A stretch of DNA of 64,000 bases from Mycobacterium sp. IS-1590 (GCF_001500025.1 NZ_LQIW01000034.1:62001-126000), one strand, 5' to 3'; positions 41,227 to 50,658 are shown, counted from the first letter of the stretch. Made by a program: numbers and translations. The notes: generated by a model from the letters alone, not told the origin.

Positions 41227-42153
41227 TCAGGATACGGACGCCGATTTCGCCTGCGCGTACAACCGACCCGCACGGTACGACGAGCGCACCAGCGGGCCCG
41301 CCAGCACACCGGCGAAGCCGAGGCGCTGCGCGAACTTCTCGAGCTCGACGAACTCGTCGGGGTGCACCCAACGCTGCACCGGATGGTGGCGCACCGACGG
41401 CCGCAGGTACTGCGTGATCGTGACGATGTCGCAGCCCGCGTCGTACAGATCGGTCAGCGCGACGCGCACCTCCTCGGGCGTCTCGCCCATCCCGAGGATC
41501 AGGTTGGACTTGGTCACCAGCCCGAATTCGCGGGCAGCGGTCAGCACGTCGAGGCTGCGCTCGTAGCGAAATGCGGGCCGGATGCGCTTGAAGATCCGCG
41601 GAACCGTTTCGACGTTGTGCGCCAACACTTCTGGACGGGATTCGAATACCTGCTGCAAGAGGTCGGGGTCACCGTTGAAGTCGGGGATCAGCAACTCCAC
41701 GCCGGTGTTGGGATTGAGCTCCTTGATCGCACGGACGGTCTGCGCGTACAGCCACGCGCCACCGTCGGGCAGGTCGTCGCGGGCCACACCGGTCACGGTC
41801 GAGTACCGAAGTCCCATCGCCTGCACGCTCTCGGCCACCCGGCGCGGCTCGTCGCGGTCGAGATCGGCCGGCTTGCCGGTGTCGATCTGGCAGAAATCGC
41901 AGCGACGGGTGCACTGCTCACCGCCGATCAGAAACGTCGCTTCGCGGTCCTCCCAGCATTCGAAGATGTTGGGGCAGCCGGCCTCTTCGCAGACGGTGTG
42001 CAGACCCTCGCGCTTCACCAGCGCCTTGAGCTCCTGGTACTCCGGGCCCATCCGGGCGCGGGTCTTGATCCACGGCGGCTTGCGCTCGATCGGCGTCTCG
42101 GCGTTGCGAACCTCGAGACGCAGGAGTTTCCGACCTTCAGGGGCGACAGTCAC
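41227..42153 (-). CDS. lipA: Lipoyl synthase LipA
   Basis: A radical-SAM enzyme that inserts two sulfur atoms into protein-bound octanoyl groups to form lipoyl. The 308 residues hold the auxiliary cluster motif in CEEAGCPNIFEC (three Cys), the radical-SAM CxxxCxxC in CTRRCDFC, and the C-terminal GPLVRSSYRAGRLY with its conserved RSSY serine. GTG 42153 gives the N terminus VTVAPEGRKLLRLEVRNAETP that matches mycobacterial LipA; it overlaps the lipB stop by one base. The lipoylated E2 DlaT is encoded 1.6 kb upstream. Confidence 0.98.
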   Translation of the reverse strand: MTVAPEGRKLLRLEVRNAETPIERKPPWIKTRARMGPEYQELKALVKREGLHTVCEEAGCPNIFECWEDREATFLIGGEQCTRRCDFCQIDTGKPADLDRDEPRRVAESVQAMGLRYSTVTGVARDDLPDGGAWLYAQTVRAIKELNPNTGVELLIPDFNGDPDLLQQVFESRPEVLAHNVETVPRIFKRIRPAFRYERSLDVLTAAREFGLVTKSNLILGMGETPEEVRVALTDLYDAGCDIVTITQYLRPSVRHHPVQRWVHPDEFVELEKFAQRLGFAGVLAGPLVRSSYRAGRLYAQAKSASVS

Positions 42154-42833
42154 TACGTCAACGCTACCTCTAGCCGCCCGTCGAGCGCATCGCACACGGC
42201 ATCGGCCACCGGGTCGATCACGTCGGAGACCCCGACCCGACGCCCCAGTTCAGCCGACAGCGAAGTGACGCCGGCGTCGGAGATGCCGCACGGCACGATC
42301 GCGCCGAACGCCGACAGGTCACAGTCGCAGTTGAGCGCGAAACCGTGCAGGGTGGTGGCCCGCGACACCCGGATGCCGATGGCGCCGATCTTGCGGGCCG
42401 GGCCCTTGTCGTCTGCCGCGACCCACACACCCGAGCGGCCTTCCACCCGGCCGGTCGGCACTCCGAGGTCGGTGCAGACCTTGATCAGCGACTCCTCGAG
42501 TCGCCGAACGAAGTTGACGACGTCGAGCGGTTCGGCCAGGCCGATGATCGGATAGCCGACGAGTTGGCCCGGACCGTGCCAGGTGATCTTTCCGCCGCGG
42601 TCCGTGTCGATGACGGGCGTGCCACCGACGCCGGGGTGCGGCCGCTCCTCGGCGAGCGTGCGCCGCCCGGCGGTGTACACCGGCGGGTGCTCGAGCAACA
42701 GCAGGGTGTCCGGGCCGCCCGCCACGCGCTGGTCGGCGATCGCTCGCTGCAGCTGCCAGGCGCTCTCGTAGTCGACCGAGCCCAGTCGGCGCACCTCGAC
42801 CGGCACTGTCGCCGACCGGATCGAATGCGTCAT
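42153..42833 (-). CDS. lipB: Octanoyltransferase LipB
   Basis: LipB moves octanoyl from acyl carrier protein to lipoyl domains. The 226-residue protein shows RRTLAEERPHPGVGGTPVIDTDRGGKITWHGPGQLVGYPI, the conserved lysine in RKIGAIGIRVSR and the catalytic cysteine in FGAIVPCGISD. ATG 42833 is the family start. The gene is coupled to lipA and lies 10 bp behind the TIGR01777-type SDR gene, so the likely unit is SDR - lipB - lipA - Rv2219. Confidence 0.97.
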   Translation of the reverse strand: MTHSIRSATVPVEVRRLGSVDYESAWQLQRAIADQRVAGGPDTLLLLEHPPVYTAGRRTLAEERPHPGVGGTPVIDTDRGGKITWHGPGQLVGYPIIGLAEPLDVVNFVRRLEESLIKVCTDLGVPTGRVEGRSGVWVAADDKGPARKIGAIGIRVSRATTLHGFALNCDCDLSAFGAIVPCGISDAGVTSLSAELGRRVGVSDVIDPVADAVCDALDGRLEVALT

Positions 42834-42843
42834 GACGACGACG

Positions 42844-43749
42844 CTACTCCGGGCGCGCGGTGGCGAAGGCCAACGCCTCACCAATGGTGTTGTGGTGGAA
42901 AACGAATCCGGCCCGCTCGAGCGCGGCCGGGATGGCGCGTTGACCGCCGAGCAGACCCTCGTCGGCGAACTCGCCCAGCGCGGCGCGCAACGCGAACCCG
43001 GGCACCATCAGCGGTGTCGGGCGATTGACCGCGCGGCCCAACGCCGTCGTGAACTCGGCGTTGGTGACGGGCGCCGGTCCGGTGAGGTTCACCGGCCCGG
43101 ACAGGTCGTCGTGCGATATCGCGAACAGCAGCGCCCGGATCTCGTCCTCGAGGCTGATCCACGGCATGTACTGGCGGCCGTTGCTCAGTCGAGCGCCCAG
43201 ACCCAGGGAGAACAGCGGCTTGAGCCTGCCGAGCATCCCCCCGGCCTGCGCCAACACCAGCCCCGACCGCACGAGCACCACTCGGGCGCCGTCCTGGCGG
43301 GCGGGCCAGGTGGCCGCCTCCCAGTCCACGCACAGGTGTGCCAGGAACCCGTCGCCTGCGGGGGCGGTCTCGTCGGTGATCTGCGGCCCGGTGTCGCCGT
43401 AGTAGCCGACCGCGCTGGCGTTGATCAGTACCGGCACCCCCGCCTCGGCGACCGCGGTCGCCAACACCTCGGTCGGTCCGATGCGGCTGTCACGCAGGCT
43501 CTGCTTGAAGGCGCCCGACCATCGCTTCTCGCCGACGTTCACCCCGCACAGGTTGACCACGCCGTCCACCCCGGCCAGCATCGCGGGATCGAATTCGCCG
43601 GTGTCGGGGTTCCAGAACACCTCGTCGGCGTTCGACGGCGCGCGCCGGACGATCCGCAGCACCCGGTGGTGGGTGGCGCGCAGCGCGTAGACCAGAGCCG
43701 TGCCGATCAGACCGGATGATCCCGCGATCGCAATGACGGGTTCGGACAC
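42844..43749 (-). CDS. TIGR01777-type NAD-binding epimerase (Rv2216)
   Basis: A 301-residue extended SDR of the YfcH/SDR39U1 family. It has the nucleotide motif AIAGSSGLIGTAL, NLCGVNVGEKRW, NASAVGYYGDTG, the DFLAHLC-like active segment GDGFLAHLCVDWE, and the C-terminal domain with GGQRAIPAALERAGFVFHH. The function of the family is not settled. Position between dlaT and lipB is conserved in M. tuberculosis (Rv2216), which hints at a link with lipoate-dependent metabolism. It follows dlaT by 19 bp. Confidence 0.94.
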   Translation of the reverse strand: MSEPVIAIAGSSGLIGTALVYALRATHHRVLRIVRRAPSNADEVFWNPDTGEFDPAMLAGVDGVVNLCGVNVGEKRWSGAFKQSLRDSRIGPTEVLATAVAEAGVPVLINASAVGYYGDTGPQITDETAPAGDGFLAHLCVDWEAATWPARQDGARVVLVRSGLVLAQAGGMLGRLKPLFSLGLGARLSNGRQYMPWISLEDEIRALLFAISHDDLSGPVNLTGPAPVTNAEFTTALGRAVNRPTPLMVPGFALRAALGEFADEGLLGGQRAIPAALERAGFVFHHNTIGEALAFATARPE

Positions 43750-43768
43750 GAGATCCTCTGGAGGTGTT

Positions 43769-45619
43769 CTAGAGACCGAGATCGGCCTCGAATGCGCCTT
43801 CTTCGAGGCGACGCTTGACGGTGGTCAGGAAGCGTCCGGCGTCGGCGCCGTCGATCAACCGGTGATCGTATGTCAGCGGCAGGTAGCACACCGAGCGCAC
43901 GCCGATCGACTCGTTGCCGAACTCGTCGGCGATCACCCGCGGCCGTTTGACGATCGCGCCGGTTCCCAGCATCGCCGCCTGCGGCGGAACCAGTATCGGC
44001 GTGTCGAACAGCGCGCCCTGGCTGCCGATGTTGGTGATCGTGAACGTTCCGCCGGACAGTTCGTCGGGCTTGAGGTCACCCGAGCGGGCGCGCGCGGCGA
44101 TGTCGGAGATCGCGCGGGCCAACCCGGCCAGCGACAGATCTCCGGCGTTCTTGATCACCGGCGAGAGCAGACCCTGCTCGGTGTCGACCGCGATGCCGAG
44201 ATGCTCGGCGTCGTAGTAGGTGATCTCCTTGGTTTCCTCGTTGTAGCTGGCGTTGACGTTGGGGTGCGCCTTGAGTGCGTCGATGACGGCGACGGCGATG
44301 AACGGCAGGTAGGTCAGGTTCACGCCCTCGCGTTCGGCGAAACCGGCCTTCGCCCGCGCGCGCAGCGACACGATCCTGGTCATGTCGACCTCGTGGGTCT
44401 GCGTCAATTGCGCTGTCGCCTGCAGGGATTCGCGTGTCTTCTTCGCCGTCAGCTGCCGGATCCGGGTGGCCTTCTGGGTGGTGCCACGCAGGTGCGCAAG
44501 CGAAGCCGCCGACGCATCGGAGCCCGCGGGAGCCGTCGCCGCCGCAGCCGATCTGCCGGGAGACCCGGCCGCCTTCTCGGTCGACTCCGCCGGCGCCTTG
44601 CCCGCCTCCGCGGCCGCGAGCACGTCCTGCTTACGGATGCGGCCGCCGACCCCGGTGCCTTTCACGCTCGCGAGGTCAACGTTGTTCTCCGCGGCCAGCT
44701 TTCGCACCAACGGGGTGACGTAGGGCCCCGACTCGCTCGCCGGCTGCGGCTCGGACTCGGGTTCCGGTTTGGGCGCGGGCTTCTTGTCTTCCTTGGGCTC
44801 GGGCTTGGACTCCGACTTCGGTTCCGGCTTGGATTCCGGCTTCTTCTCTTCCTCCGGCTCGGGTTTCTTGTCTTCCTTGGGTTCGGGTTCGGGTTCGGGC
44901 TCCGGCTCAGGTTCCGGTTCGGCTTCGGCCTCGGCGTCGGCATCACCGATCTTGGCCAGCTCGCCGCCCACCTCGACGGTGTCGTCCTCTTCCGCGGTGA
45001 TCGAGATCAAGGTGCCCGCCACGGGAGAGGGAATCTCGGTGTCGACCTTGTCTGTCGACACCTCGAGCAGCGGTTCGTCGACTTCCACGCTGTCGCCGAC
45101 CTTCTTGAGCCAGCGGGTCACCGTGCCTTCGGTCACCGACTCGCCGAGCTCGGGCATCAGCACCGGCGTGGCCTCGCCCGAGGACTTCTGGGGCTTGGCC
45201 TTGGGTTCGGGTTCTGATTCCGGCTCTTCTTCCGTCTCTTCGGCGGCGGGCTCGGACTGCGCGGCCGGCTCCTCGGCCGGCTTCTCCTCTTCGGCGGGCT
45301 GCTCCTGGTCTTCGGACCCTTCGTCTTCGTCCTGCGACGCGTCCTGCGAGTCGTCCGAAGCTCCGGAGTCGCCGTCCTCGTCGGCATCACCGATGACCGC
45401 CAATTCACCGCCCACCTCGACGGTGTCGTCCTCCTGGGCGATGATCTTCTTCAGCACACCGGAAGCGGGCGCGGGGATCTCGGTGTCGACCTTGTCGGTG
45501 GAGACTTCGAGCAGCGGCTCATCTTGTTCGACCGTGTCACCCTCTTGCTTGAGCCATCGGGTGACAGTCCCCTCGGTAACGCTCTCACCGAGTGCGGGCA
45601 TCTGAACGGAGATGGCCAT
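43769..45619 (-). CDS. dlaT: Dihydrolipoamide acyltransferase E2 (DlaT/SucB)
   Basis: The lipoylated core of pyruvate dehydrogenase and, in mycobacteria, of peroxynitrite reductase. The 616 residues contain two lipoyl domains (1-78 and 150-228) with lipoyl lysines Lys43 and Lys191 in STDKVDTEIP, a peripheral-subunit binding domain (about 299-336, VTPLVRKLAAENNVDLASVKGTG), and the catalytic domain ending YDHRLIDGADAGRFLTTVK with its His and Asp. Two linkers are extreme: 79-148 is acidic and 229-296 is Glu/Pro/Lys-only repeat. I recall 553 residues for the M. tuberculosis protein, so the linkers explain the extra length. Confidence 0.97.
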   Translation of the reverse strand: MAISVQMPALGESVTEGTVTRWLKQEGDTVEQDEPLLEVSTDKVDTEIPAPASGVLKKIIAQEDDTVEVGGELAVIGDADEDGDSGASDDSQDASQDEDEGSEDQEQPAEEEKPAEEPAAQSEPAAEETEEEPESEPEPKAKPQKSSGEATPVLMPELGESVTEGTVTRWLKKVGDSVEVDEPLLEVSTDKVDTEIPSPVAGTLISITAEEDDTVEVGGELAKIGDADAEAEAEPEPEPEPEPEPEPKEDKKPEPEEEKKPESKPEPKSESKPEPKEDKKPAPKPEPESEPQPASESGPYVTPLVRKLAAENNVDLASVKGTGVGGRIRKQDVLAAAEAGKAPAESTEKAAGSPGRSAAAATAPAGSDASAASLAHLRGTTQKATRIRQLTAKKTRESLQATAQLTQTHEVDMTRIVSLRARAKAGFAEREGVNLTYLPFIAVAVIDALKAHPNVNASYNEETKEITYYDAEHLGIAVDTEQGLLSPVIKNAGDLSLAGLARAISDIAARARSGDLKPDELSGGTFTITNIGSQGALFDTPILVPPQAAMLGTGAIVKRPRVIADEFGNESIGVRSVCYLPLTYDHRLIDGADAGRFLTTVKRRLEEGAFEADLGL

Positions 45620-45777
45620 TGATTGACTCCCTCGCTCCCTTGAACGGTCGTCAGTCGTGCTGGGTGATTGTCTGCATACCCATCCTGTCACGTCCGGACG
45701 CGCAGTTCGCCGCAGACCGTCCGACGCACTCCTCTGGCACTATCGGAAAGAGGTGATCGGAGGGAGCGCGGACGCGA

Positions 45778-46134
45778 GTGGGAGTCCTCGACAGGTTTCG
45801 GCGCGGAAAGCGTAAAGGCGCGGGTTCGGGTGGCGACCCCGCCGCGGATCTGAACTATCTCCGGCAGTGGGTCGCCACGCACACCGGGGTGGAAGCATTC
45901 GTGGAACCGAAGACCACCGTCACCGACGTCACCGTGGTGCTGGTGGCCGCCGATGGGGAGTGGACGCGGCGGCGCGCCGGGGGAGACGCCGGCGCCCGGC
46001 GGTTGTCCGAACGGTTGAAGATCCCGGTCTACGACGTACAGAAAGTCGGCTATCCGCAACGGATGCGGGACTACGACGAGAAACGTCGCATCGAGCGCCG
46101 ACGCGCAGCGCGACGGGAGCTCGACGAGCGCTGA
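45778..46134 (+). CDS. Small basic protein, hypothetical (118 aa)
   Basis: A 118-residue protein I cannot assign. It has a basic N terminus (MGVLDRFRRGKRKG), a compact alpha/beta-looking core (LNYLRQWVATHTGVEAFVEPKTTVTDVTVVLVAADGEWTRRR, then RLKIPVYDVQKVGYPQRMRDY) and a strongly basic helical tail (EKRRIERRRAARRELDER). No membrane helix, signal or cysteine. The overall design suggests nucleic-acid or ribosome association, but that is a guess. It starts at GTG 45778 after a GGAGGGAG ribosome-binding site and precedes ephD by 51 bp. Confidence 0.75.
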   Translation: MGVLDRFRRGKRKGAGSGGDPAADLNYLRQWVATHTGVEAFVEPKTTVTDVTVVLVAADGEWTRRRAGGDAGARRLSERLKIPVYDVQKVGYPQRMRDYDEKRRIERRRAARRELDER

Positions 46135-46185
46135 CCATCGACACTGCTACGGTACCGGCGGTCCCACCAATTCACGGGAGGTGTG

Positions 46186-47955
46186 ATGGGGGAGAACGCG
46201 CAGCAGCGGTTCGTCGACAGCACGGATGACGTGCGGATCGCGGTCTACGAAGAGGGCAACCCCGACCGTCCCACGCTGGTTCTCGTGCACGGGTGGCCCG
46301 ATACGCACGTCCTGTGGGACGGTGTGGTGCCGCTGCTGTCGGACCGCTTCCACATCGTGCGCTATGACAACCGCGGTGTAGGGGAATCAACTGGGCCCAA
46401 ACGGGTTTCAGCCTACCGCATGTCTGCGTACGCGGACGACTTCGCAGCGGTCGTCGCCGCTGTCAGCCCTGGCGAACCGGTGCACGTGCTCGCCCACGAC
46501 TGGGGCTCGGCGGCCATGTGGGAGTACCTGGCCCGTCCGGGCGCCGTCGACCGGGTCGCGTCGTTCACCTCGATCTCGGGTCCGAGCATCGACCACCTCA
46601 ACATCTTCATCACGGCCAGCCTGATGCGTCCCTGGCGTCCCCGTCGCTTCGTGCACGCGCTCAGCCAGTTCCTGTCCTTCGCCTATATGGGGTTCTTCTC
46701 GATTCCGGTGGTGGCTCCGCTGGCGGTGCGCGCCTTCGTCGCCGAGTTCGTGCGCCAAATCCTGTTGGTGCGCGACGGCATCCCGCGCGAGCAACTGCAC
46801 CATTCGGAGACCTACAAGGCCGACGCCGCGAAGGGCGTCAAGGTTTACGGCGCCAACTACCTGCGGTCGATGGGGCCGGGGCGCAAAGACCACTACGTCG
46901 ACGTCCCGGTGCAGCTGATCGTCAACACCAGGGATCCCTTCGTGCGCCCGCACGTCTACGAGGACACCGCCCGATGGGTGGCGCGGCTGTGGCGTCGCGA
47001 CATTGCCGCCGGGCACTGGTCGCCGATGTCGCATCCGCGAGCCGTCGCCAGGTCGGTCGAACAGCTCGTCGACTATCTCGAGGGCAACCCACCCGCGCGT
47101 GAGCTCCGACGCGCCCAGGTCGGCCGGCCACGCGAATACTTCAGCGACACACTGGTTTCCGTCACAGGCGCGGGTAGCGGCATCGGCCGTGCGACCGCGT
47201 TGGCGTTCGCCCGCGAGGGCGCCGAGATCGTCGTCAGCGATGTCGACGAGGGCACCGTGAAGGAGACCGCGGCCCAGGTCGCCGCGCGCGGTGGAATCGC
47301 GCACGCCTACACCGTCGACGTGTCCGACGCCGACGCCGTCGAGCGGTTCGCCGAGAAGGTGTGTGCAGAGCACGGGGTGCCCGACATCGTCGTCAACAAC
47401 GCCGGTGTCGGACACGCGGGCATGTTCCTGGACACCCCGCGCGAGGAGTTCGACCGCGTGCTGGCCATCAACTTCGGCGGAGTCGTCAACTGCTGCAGGT
47501 CCTTTGGCCGCCGACTGGTCGATCGCGGGCTTGGCGGGCACGTCGTCAACATCTCCTCGATGGCGGCCTACGCACCCCAGCAGTCGATGAACGCCTATGC
47601 CACGAGCAAGGCGGCGGTGTTCATGTTCGGCGACTGCTTGCGCGCGGAACTCGATCAGGCCGGCGTCGGCCTGACCACGGTGTGCCCGGGCGTCATCGAC
47701 ACCAACATCGTCCACACCACCCGGTTCGACACGCCCGCCTCCAAGCGGGACAAGGTCGAAGCCCGTCGCGCGCAGCTCGAGAAGGCGTTCTCCCGGCGCC
47801 GCTACGGGCCGGACAAGGTCGCCAACGCGATCGTCTCGGCGGTCAAGAAGAACAAGCCGATCCGCCCCGTCGCCCCGGAGGCCCACATCGTCTACGGCGT
47901 CGCGCACCTGCTGCCGCAGGTGATGCGCAGCACCGCGCGCGGCAAGGTCGTCTAG
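46186..47955 (+). CDS. ephD: Bifunctional epoxide hydrolase-like / SDR protein EphD
   Basis: A 589-residue fusion. Residues 1-300 form an alpha/beta-hydrolase of the epoxide hydrolase group: LVHGWPDTHVLWDGV (HGxP), VLAHDWGSAAMWEYL with the nucleophilic Asp, and AGHWSPMSHP with the catalytic His. Residues about 320-589 form an SDR: VTGAGSGIGRATALAFAREG, VNNAGVGHAG, ISSMAAYAPQQSMNAYATSKAA (YxxxK). EphD of M. tuberculosis hydrolyses epoxy-mycolates and lipid epoxides. The two activities may act in sequence. ATG 46186 follows GGGAGG; GTG 46183 is the alternative. A -10 TACGGT lies at 46148-46153. Confidence 0.96.
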   Translation: MGENAQQRFVDSTDDVRIAVYEEGNPDRPTLVLVHGWPDTHVLWDGVVPLLSDRFHIVRYDNRGVGESTGPKRVSAYRMSAYADDFAAVVAAVSPGEPVHVLAHDWGSAAMWEYLARPGAVDRVASFTSISGPSIDHLNIFITASLMRPWRPRRFVHALSQFLSFAYMGFFSIPVVAPLAVRAFVAEFVRQILLVRDGIPREQLHHSETYKADAAKGVKVYGANYLRSMGPGRKDHYVDVPVQLIVNTRDPFVRPHVYEDTARWVARLWRRDIAAGHWSPMSHPRAVARSVEQLVDYLEGNPPARELRRAQVGRPREYFSDTLVSVTGAGSGIGRATALAFAREGAEIVVSDVDEGTVKETAAQVAARGGIAHAYTVDVSDADAVERFAEKVCAEHGVPDIVVNNAGVGHAGMFLDTPREEFDRVLAINFGGVVNCCRSFGRRLVDRGLGGHVVNISSMAAYAPQQSMNAYATSKAAVFMFGDCLRAELDQAGVGLTTVCPGVIDTNIVHTTRFDTPASKRDKVEARRAQLEKAFSRRRYGPDKVANAIVSAVKKNKPIRPVAPEAHIVYGVAHLLPQVMRSTARGKVV

Positions 47956-48025
47956 CGCCGAAGCCGACGTATTGGCTGCTTTTTGCGAGTAAAAGCCGCC
48001 ATTTTGTCGGTCTCGGCGGAAGGGT

Positions 48026-49549
48026 CTACCCGCTCGCGGCTATATCTTCCAGGACCGCGAACATCGTCCGCGTCGGCACACCCGTACCACCCTTGCCGGT
48101 GTACCCCCACGGACCTCCGGTGTTGTACGCCGGGCCGGCGATGTCGATATGGGCCCACTGCACGCCGTCGGGCACGAACTCGCGCAGGTAGGTCCCCGCG
48201 ACGAGCATGCCGGCAAAGCGCGAGCCGCTGACGTTGGCGAGATCGGCGACCGTCGACTTGAGATCGTCCTTGAGTTCCTCGGGCAATGGCATCGCCCACG
48301 CGTTCTCGCCGACCGCCTGCGAGAGCCTCGCCACCCGGTCGCGGAACTCGTCGCTGCCCATGACCCCCGGGGTCCGGGCGCCCAGCGCGACGGTCTGGGC
48401 GCCGGTCAGCGTCGAGGTCTCGATCAGGTAGTCGGGCTTGTCCTCACCCGCGCGCACGATTGCGTCGGCCAGGATCAGCCTGCCTTCGGCGTCGGTGTTG
48501 AGCACCTCGACCGTGATGCCGCCGTACTGCGTCAACACGTCGCCCGGGCGCTGCGCGGTGGCCGACGGCATGTTCTCGGCCATCGGCACCGTCGCGATCA
48601 CGTCGATGGGCAGCTTCTGCTTGGCCGCCAGCACCACCGTGGCGATGACGGCCGCCGCGCCGCCCATGTCCGAAGTCATGTGGTGCATGTTCGCCGCGGG
48701 CTTGATCGAGATGCCGCCGGTGTCGAAGGTGATGCCCTTGCCGACCAGCGCGACACGCTTGCCCTTGCGCTTGGCGCCCTTGTGGGTCAGCCGCACCAGT
48801 CTCGGTGGCCGCGACGAACCCTTGCCGACGCCGATGATGCCGCCGTAACCGGCCTTCTCCAATGCCTTCTCGTCGAGGACCTCGACCGACAGTCCGGCCG
48901 CTTCGCCCAAAGCCTTTGCGCGCCGGGCGAACTCGTCGGGGAACAGGTGGCTGGGCGGGGTGTTGACGAAATCGCGGGCGGTGGCCACCGCGGTCGCGAT
49001 GTCGGCGGCACGTTGTGCGGCCTCCTTGGTGCCGGACTTGGTGTCGGGGGCCAGTGCGGTGATCTCGCGCAGGCCGGCGTCCTTGGGTGCGGTCTTGTCG
49101 CTGCGGAAGTCGCTGAACCGGTATGCGCCGAGAATCAGGCCCTCGACCGCCGCCGCGAGGTCCACACCCGACAGCGTGGTCAGCGCCGACTCGGTGCCGT
49201 TGAGCGAACGAGACGCCACACCCGCCGCACGGCGGACGAGATCGGCCGGGTAATCGTCGCGCTGCTTGCCCAGCCCGACGGCCAGCACGCTTCCCACCGG
49301 AAGCGATGGCGGTGCGACGACGCGTGTGACCTGCTCGCTGCCGCCCTTGGCGCCCAGCGCCGCCAGCGCGGACTCGATCTCGGCGACGGCCGAGGAGTCG
49401 AGGAACGGACTGGGCATCACCTTCGCCGCTGTGTCGTCGTCCCCGTTCACCACGGGAACGATCAGCACCGAGCCGTCGGCTTTGCGTTTGGGCAGCGACG
49501 TGGCGACGGTGACGGTCGGGGTCTGGTATCCGGAGGTTGCAGGGCTCAC
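48026..49549 (-). CDS. pepA: Leucyl aminopeptidase (M17), PepA/PepB
   Basis: A 507-residue cytosolic exopeptidase with two catalytic zinc or manganese ions (called pepB, Rv2213, in M. tuberculosis). The N-terminal macro-like domain is about 1-180. The catalytic domain has VALVGKGITFDTGGISIKPA (Lys and Asp ligands), DMGGAAAVIATVVLAAK, NTDAEGRLILADAI with the Asp and Glu ligands, and a closing WAHIDIAGPAY. GTG 49549 is supported by a -10 TAGGGT implying initiation two bases upstream. It has its own promoter, convergent with ephD across 70 bp in which I see nothing further. Confidence 0.97.
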   Translation of the reverse strand: MSPATSGYQTPTVTVATSLPKRKADGSVLIVPVVNGDDDTAAKVMPSPFLDSSAVAEIESALAALGAKGGSEQVTRVVAPPSLPVGSVLAVGLGKQRDDYPADLVRRAAGVASRSLNGTESALTTLSGVDLAAAVEGLILGAYRFSDFRSDKTAPKDAGLREITALAPDTKSGTKEAAQRAADIATAVATARDFVNTPPSHLFPDEFARRAKALGEAAGLSVEVLDEKALEKAGYGGIIGVGKGSSRPPRLVRLTHKGAKRKGKRVALVGKGITFDTGGISIKPAANMHHMTSDMGGAAAVIATVVLAAKQKLPIDVIATVPMAENMPSATAQRPGDVLTQYGGITVEVLNTDAEGRLILADAIVRAGEDKPDYLIETSTLTGAQTVALGARTPGVMGSDEFRDRVARLSQAVGENAWAMPLPEELKDDLKSTVADLANVSGSRFAGMLVAGTYLREFVPDGVQWAHIDIAGPAYNTGGPWGYTGKGGTGVPTRTMFAVLEDIAASG

Positions 49550-49557
49550 GAATCCCC

Positions 49558-49563
49558 ACCCTA
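49558..49563 (-). promoter_or_regulatory. -10 hexamer of pepA
   Basis: Minus-strand TAGGGT predicts initiation near 49551, two bases before the GTG start. Confidence 0.4.
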
Positions 49564-49566
49564 GCT

Positions 49567-50658
49567 TCAGCGGCCGGCGTGAAGGTCGTAGGCCGTGACC
49601 GGGCCCTCGAACCCCTTGAGCGTCAAGGGTTCCAGCTGAGCCGCAGGGTGGTCGGGCAGCGCGTCGCGCACATCACGCGCGGCCAGCACCTGGCCGGGCG
49701 CCGCGGCGCTCACCAGCCGCGCTGCCAGGTTGACGGGGGTACCGAAGTAGTCGCCTCCGATCGAGAGCACCAGCCCGTAGCCCAGCCCGGCGCGCACGCC
49801 CAGACCGCTCTCGCGGGCCCTCGGATACTCGACCAGATCGGTCGCGACCTGGACCAGCTGCTCCGGGCTCGCGTTCACCCACATCACCTCGTCGCCGATG
49901 AACTTGACCACCCGGCCGCCGTCGCCGTGCACCACATCGCTCACCGCGCCGCTGAACTCGACCAGCAGATCCGACAGCTCCGTCGGGCTCAACCGCTGGG
50001 TCAGCACCGTGAACCCCGACAGGTCGGCGAACCCGACGCCGCAGGTCACCATGGCCGACGCATCGTGGATGACGTCCTCGAAGTACGCCCTGGCGCTGGT
50101 GATGTGGTGGCGCCACACCGAGTCCATCAGCGCCGAGATGCCGGGCACGAGCGCGGCGACCGAGCGGTAGGCGCGCGCGGTGGTGAGCTCGTCGTGGGTG
50201 TGCGTCATCAGCAGGTCGGGCTGGGCGAGTCGAATCATCGTTCCGCTGGCCTCGGCGAGGCGCGCCATCGCCGCGCCGATGATCCGCAGGAAGTTGAGCG
50301 CGGCGTCGGGGCCCGTGACCGAGCTGATCGTCCGCCACGACTCCAGCGCGTCGATGTCGGCGCGGCTCAGCGCGGGCACATCGTCTCCGGCGACGCGCAG
50401 ACCGAGCGCCTGCCAGGCCTGGGCGAGGTCGGCGAGCGGGACGTCGAGCTGCTCGGCGGCCGCCCGCAGCGTGTATGTCGGCGGCCCCGACCACTGCAGG
50501 ACGTCGCCGGCCAGGCCGAAGAGCCGGCCACGGCGCTCGGCATCGACCATGTCCTCGGCGGAGAAGCCCAGCGAGTCGAGGTAGGCGATCAGTCCGGCGC
50601 GCGCATGCGCGTCGGCGATCCCGGCGGCTTGCAGCGCGTCGAGGTCGACCACCTGCAC
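49567..50658 (-). CDS. Class III adenylate cyclase (Rv2212-like)
   Basis: A 363-residue cytosolic cyclase making cAMP. Residues 1-190 are the alpha-helical autoregulatory domain seen in Rv1264/Rv2212. Residues about 200-363 are the catalytic domain with the first metal Asp in GFADLSGFTVLTQRL, the second in GGRVVKFIGDEVMWVN, and substrate/transition-state residues in GDYFGTPVNLAARL. It would work as a homodimer. Rv2212 activity is modulated by pH and fatty acids. GTG 50658 is the best start; the divergent gcvT start is 39 bp away. Confidence 0.93.
   Translation of the reverse strand: MQVVDLDALQAAGIADAHARAGLIAYLDSLGFSAEDMVDAERRGRLFGLAGDVLQWSGPPTYTLRAAAEQLDVPLADLAQAWQALGLRVAGDDVPALSRADIDALESWRTISSVTGPDAALNFLRIIGAAMARLAEASGTMIRLAQPDLLMTHTHDELTTARAYRSVAALVPGISALMDSVWRHHITSARAYFEDVIHDASAMVTCGVGFADLSGFTVLTQRLSPTELSDLLVEFSGAVSDVVHGDGGRVVKFIGDEVMWVNASPEQLVQVATDLVEYPRARESGLGVRAGLGYGLVLSIGGDYFGTPVNLAARLVSAAAPGQVLAARDVRDALPDHPAAQLEPLTLKGFEGPVTAYDLHAGR

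Noticed and set aside
44750..44950. A dense repeat tract suspected as a CRISPR-like or satellite array.
   Set aside because: It is the in-frame Glu/Pro/Lys linker of DlaT; there are no spacers and no cas genes.
44769..45605. A Ser/Gly-rich 278-codon plus-strand frame.
   Set aside because: Complement of the acidic DlaT linkers; no start signal and no homology.
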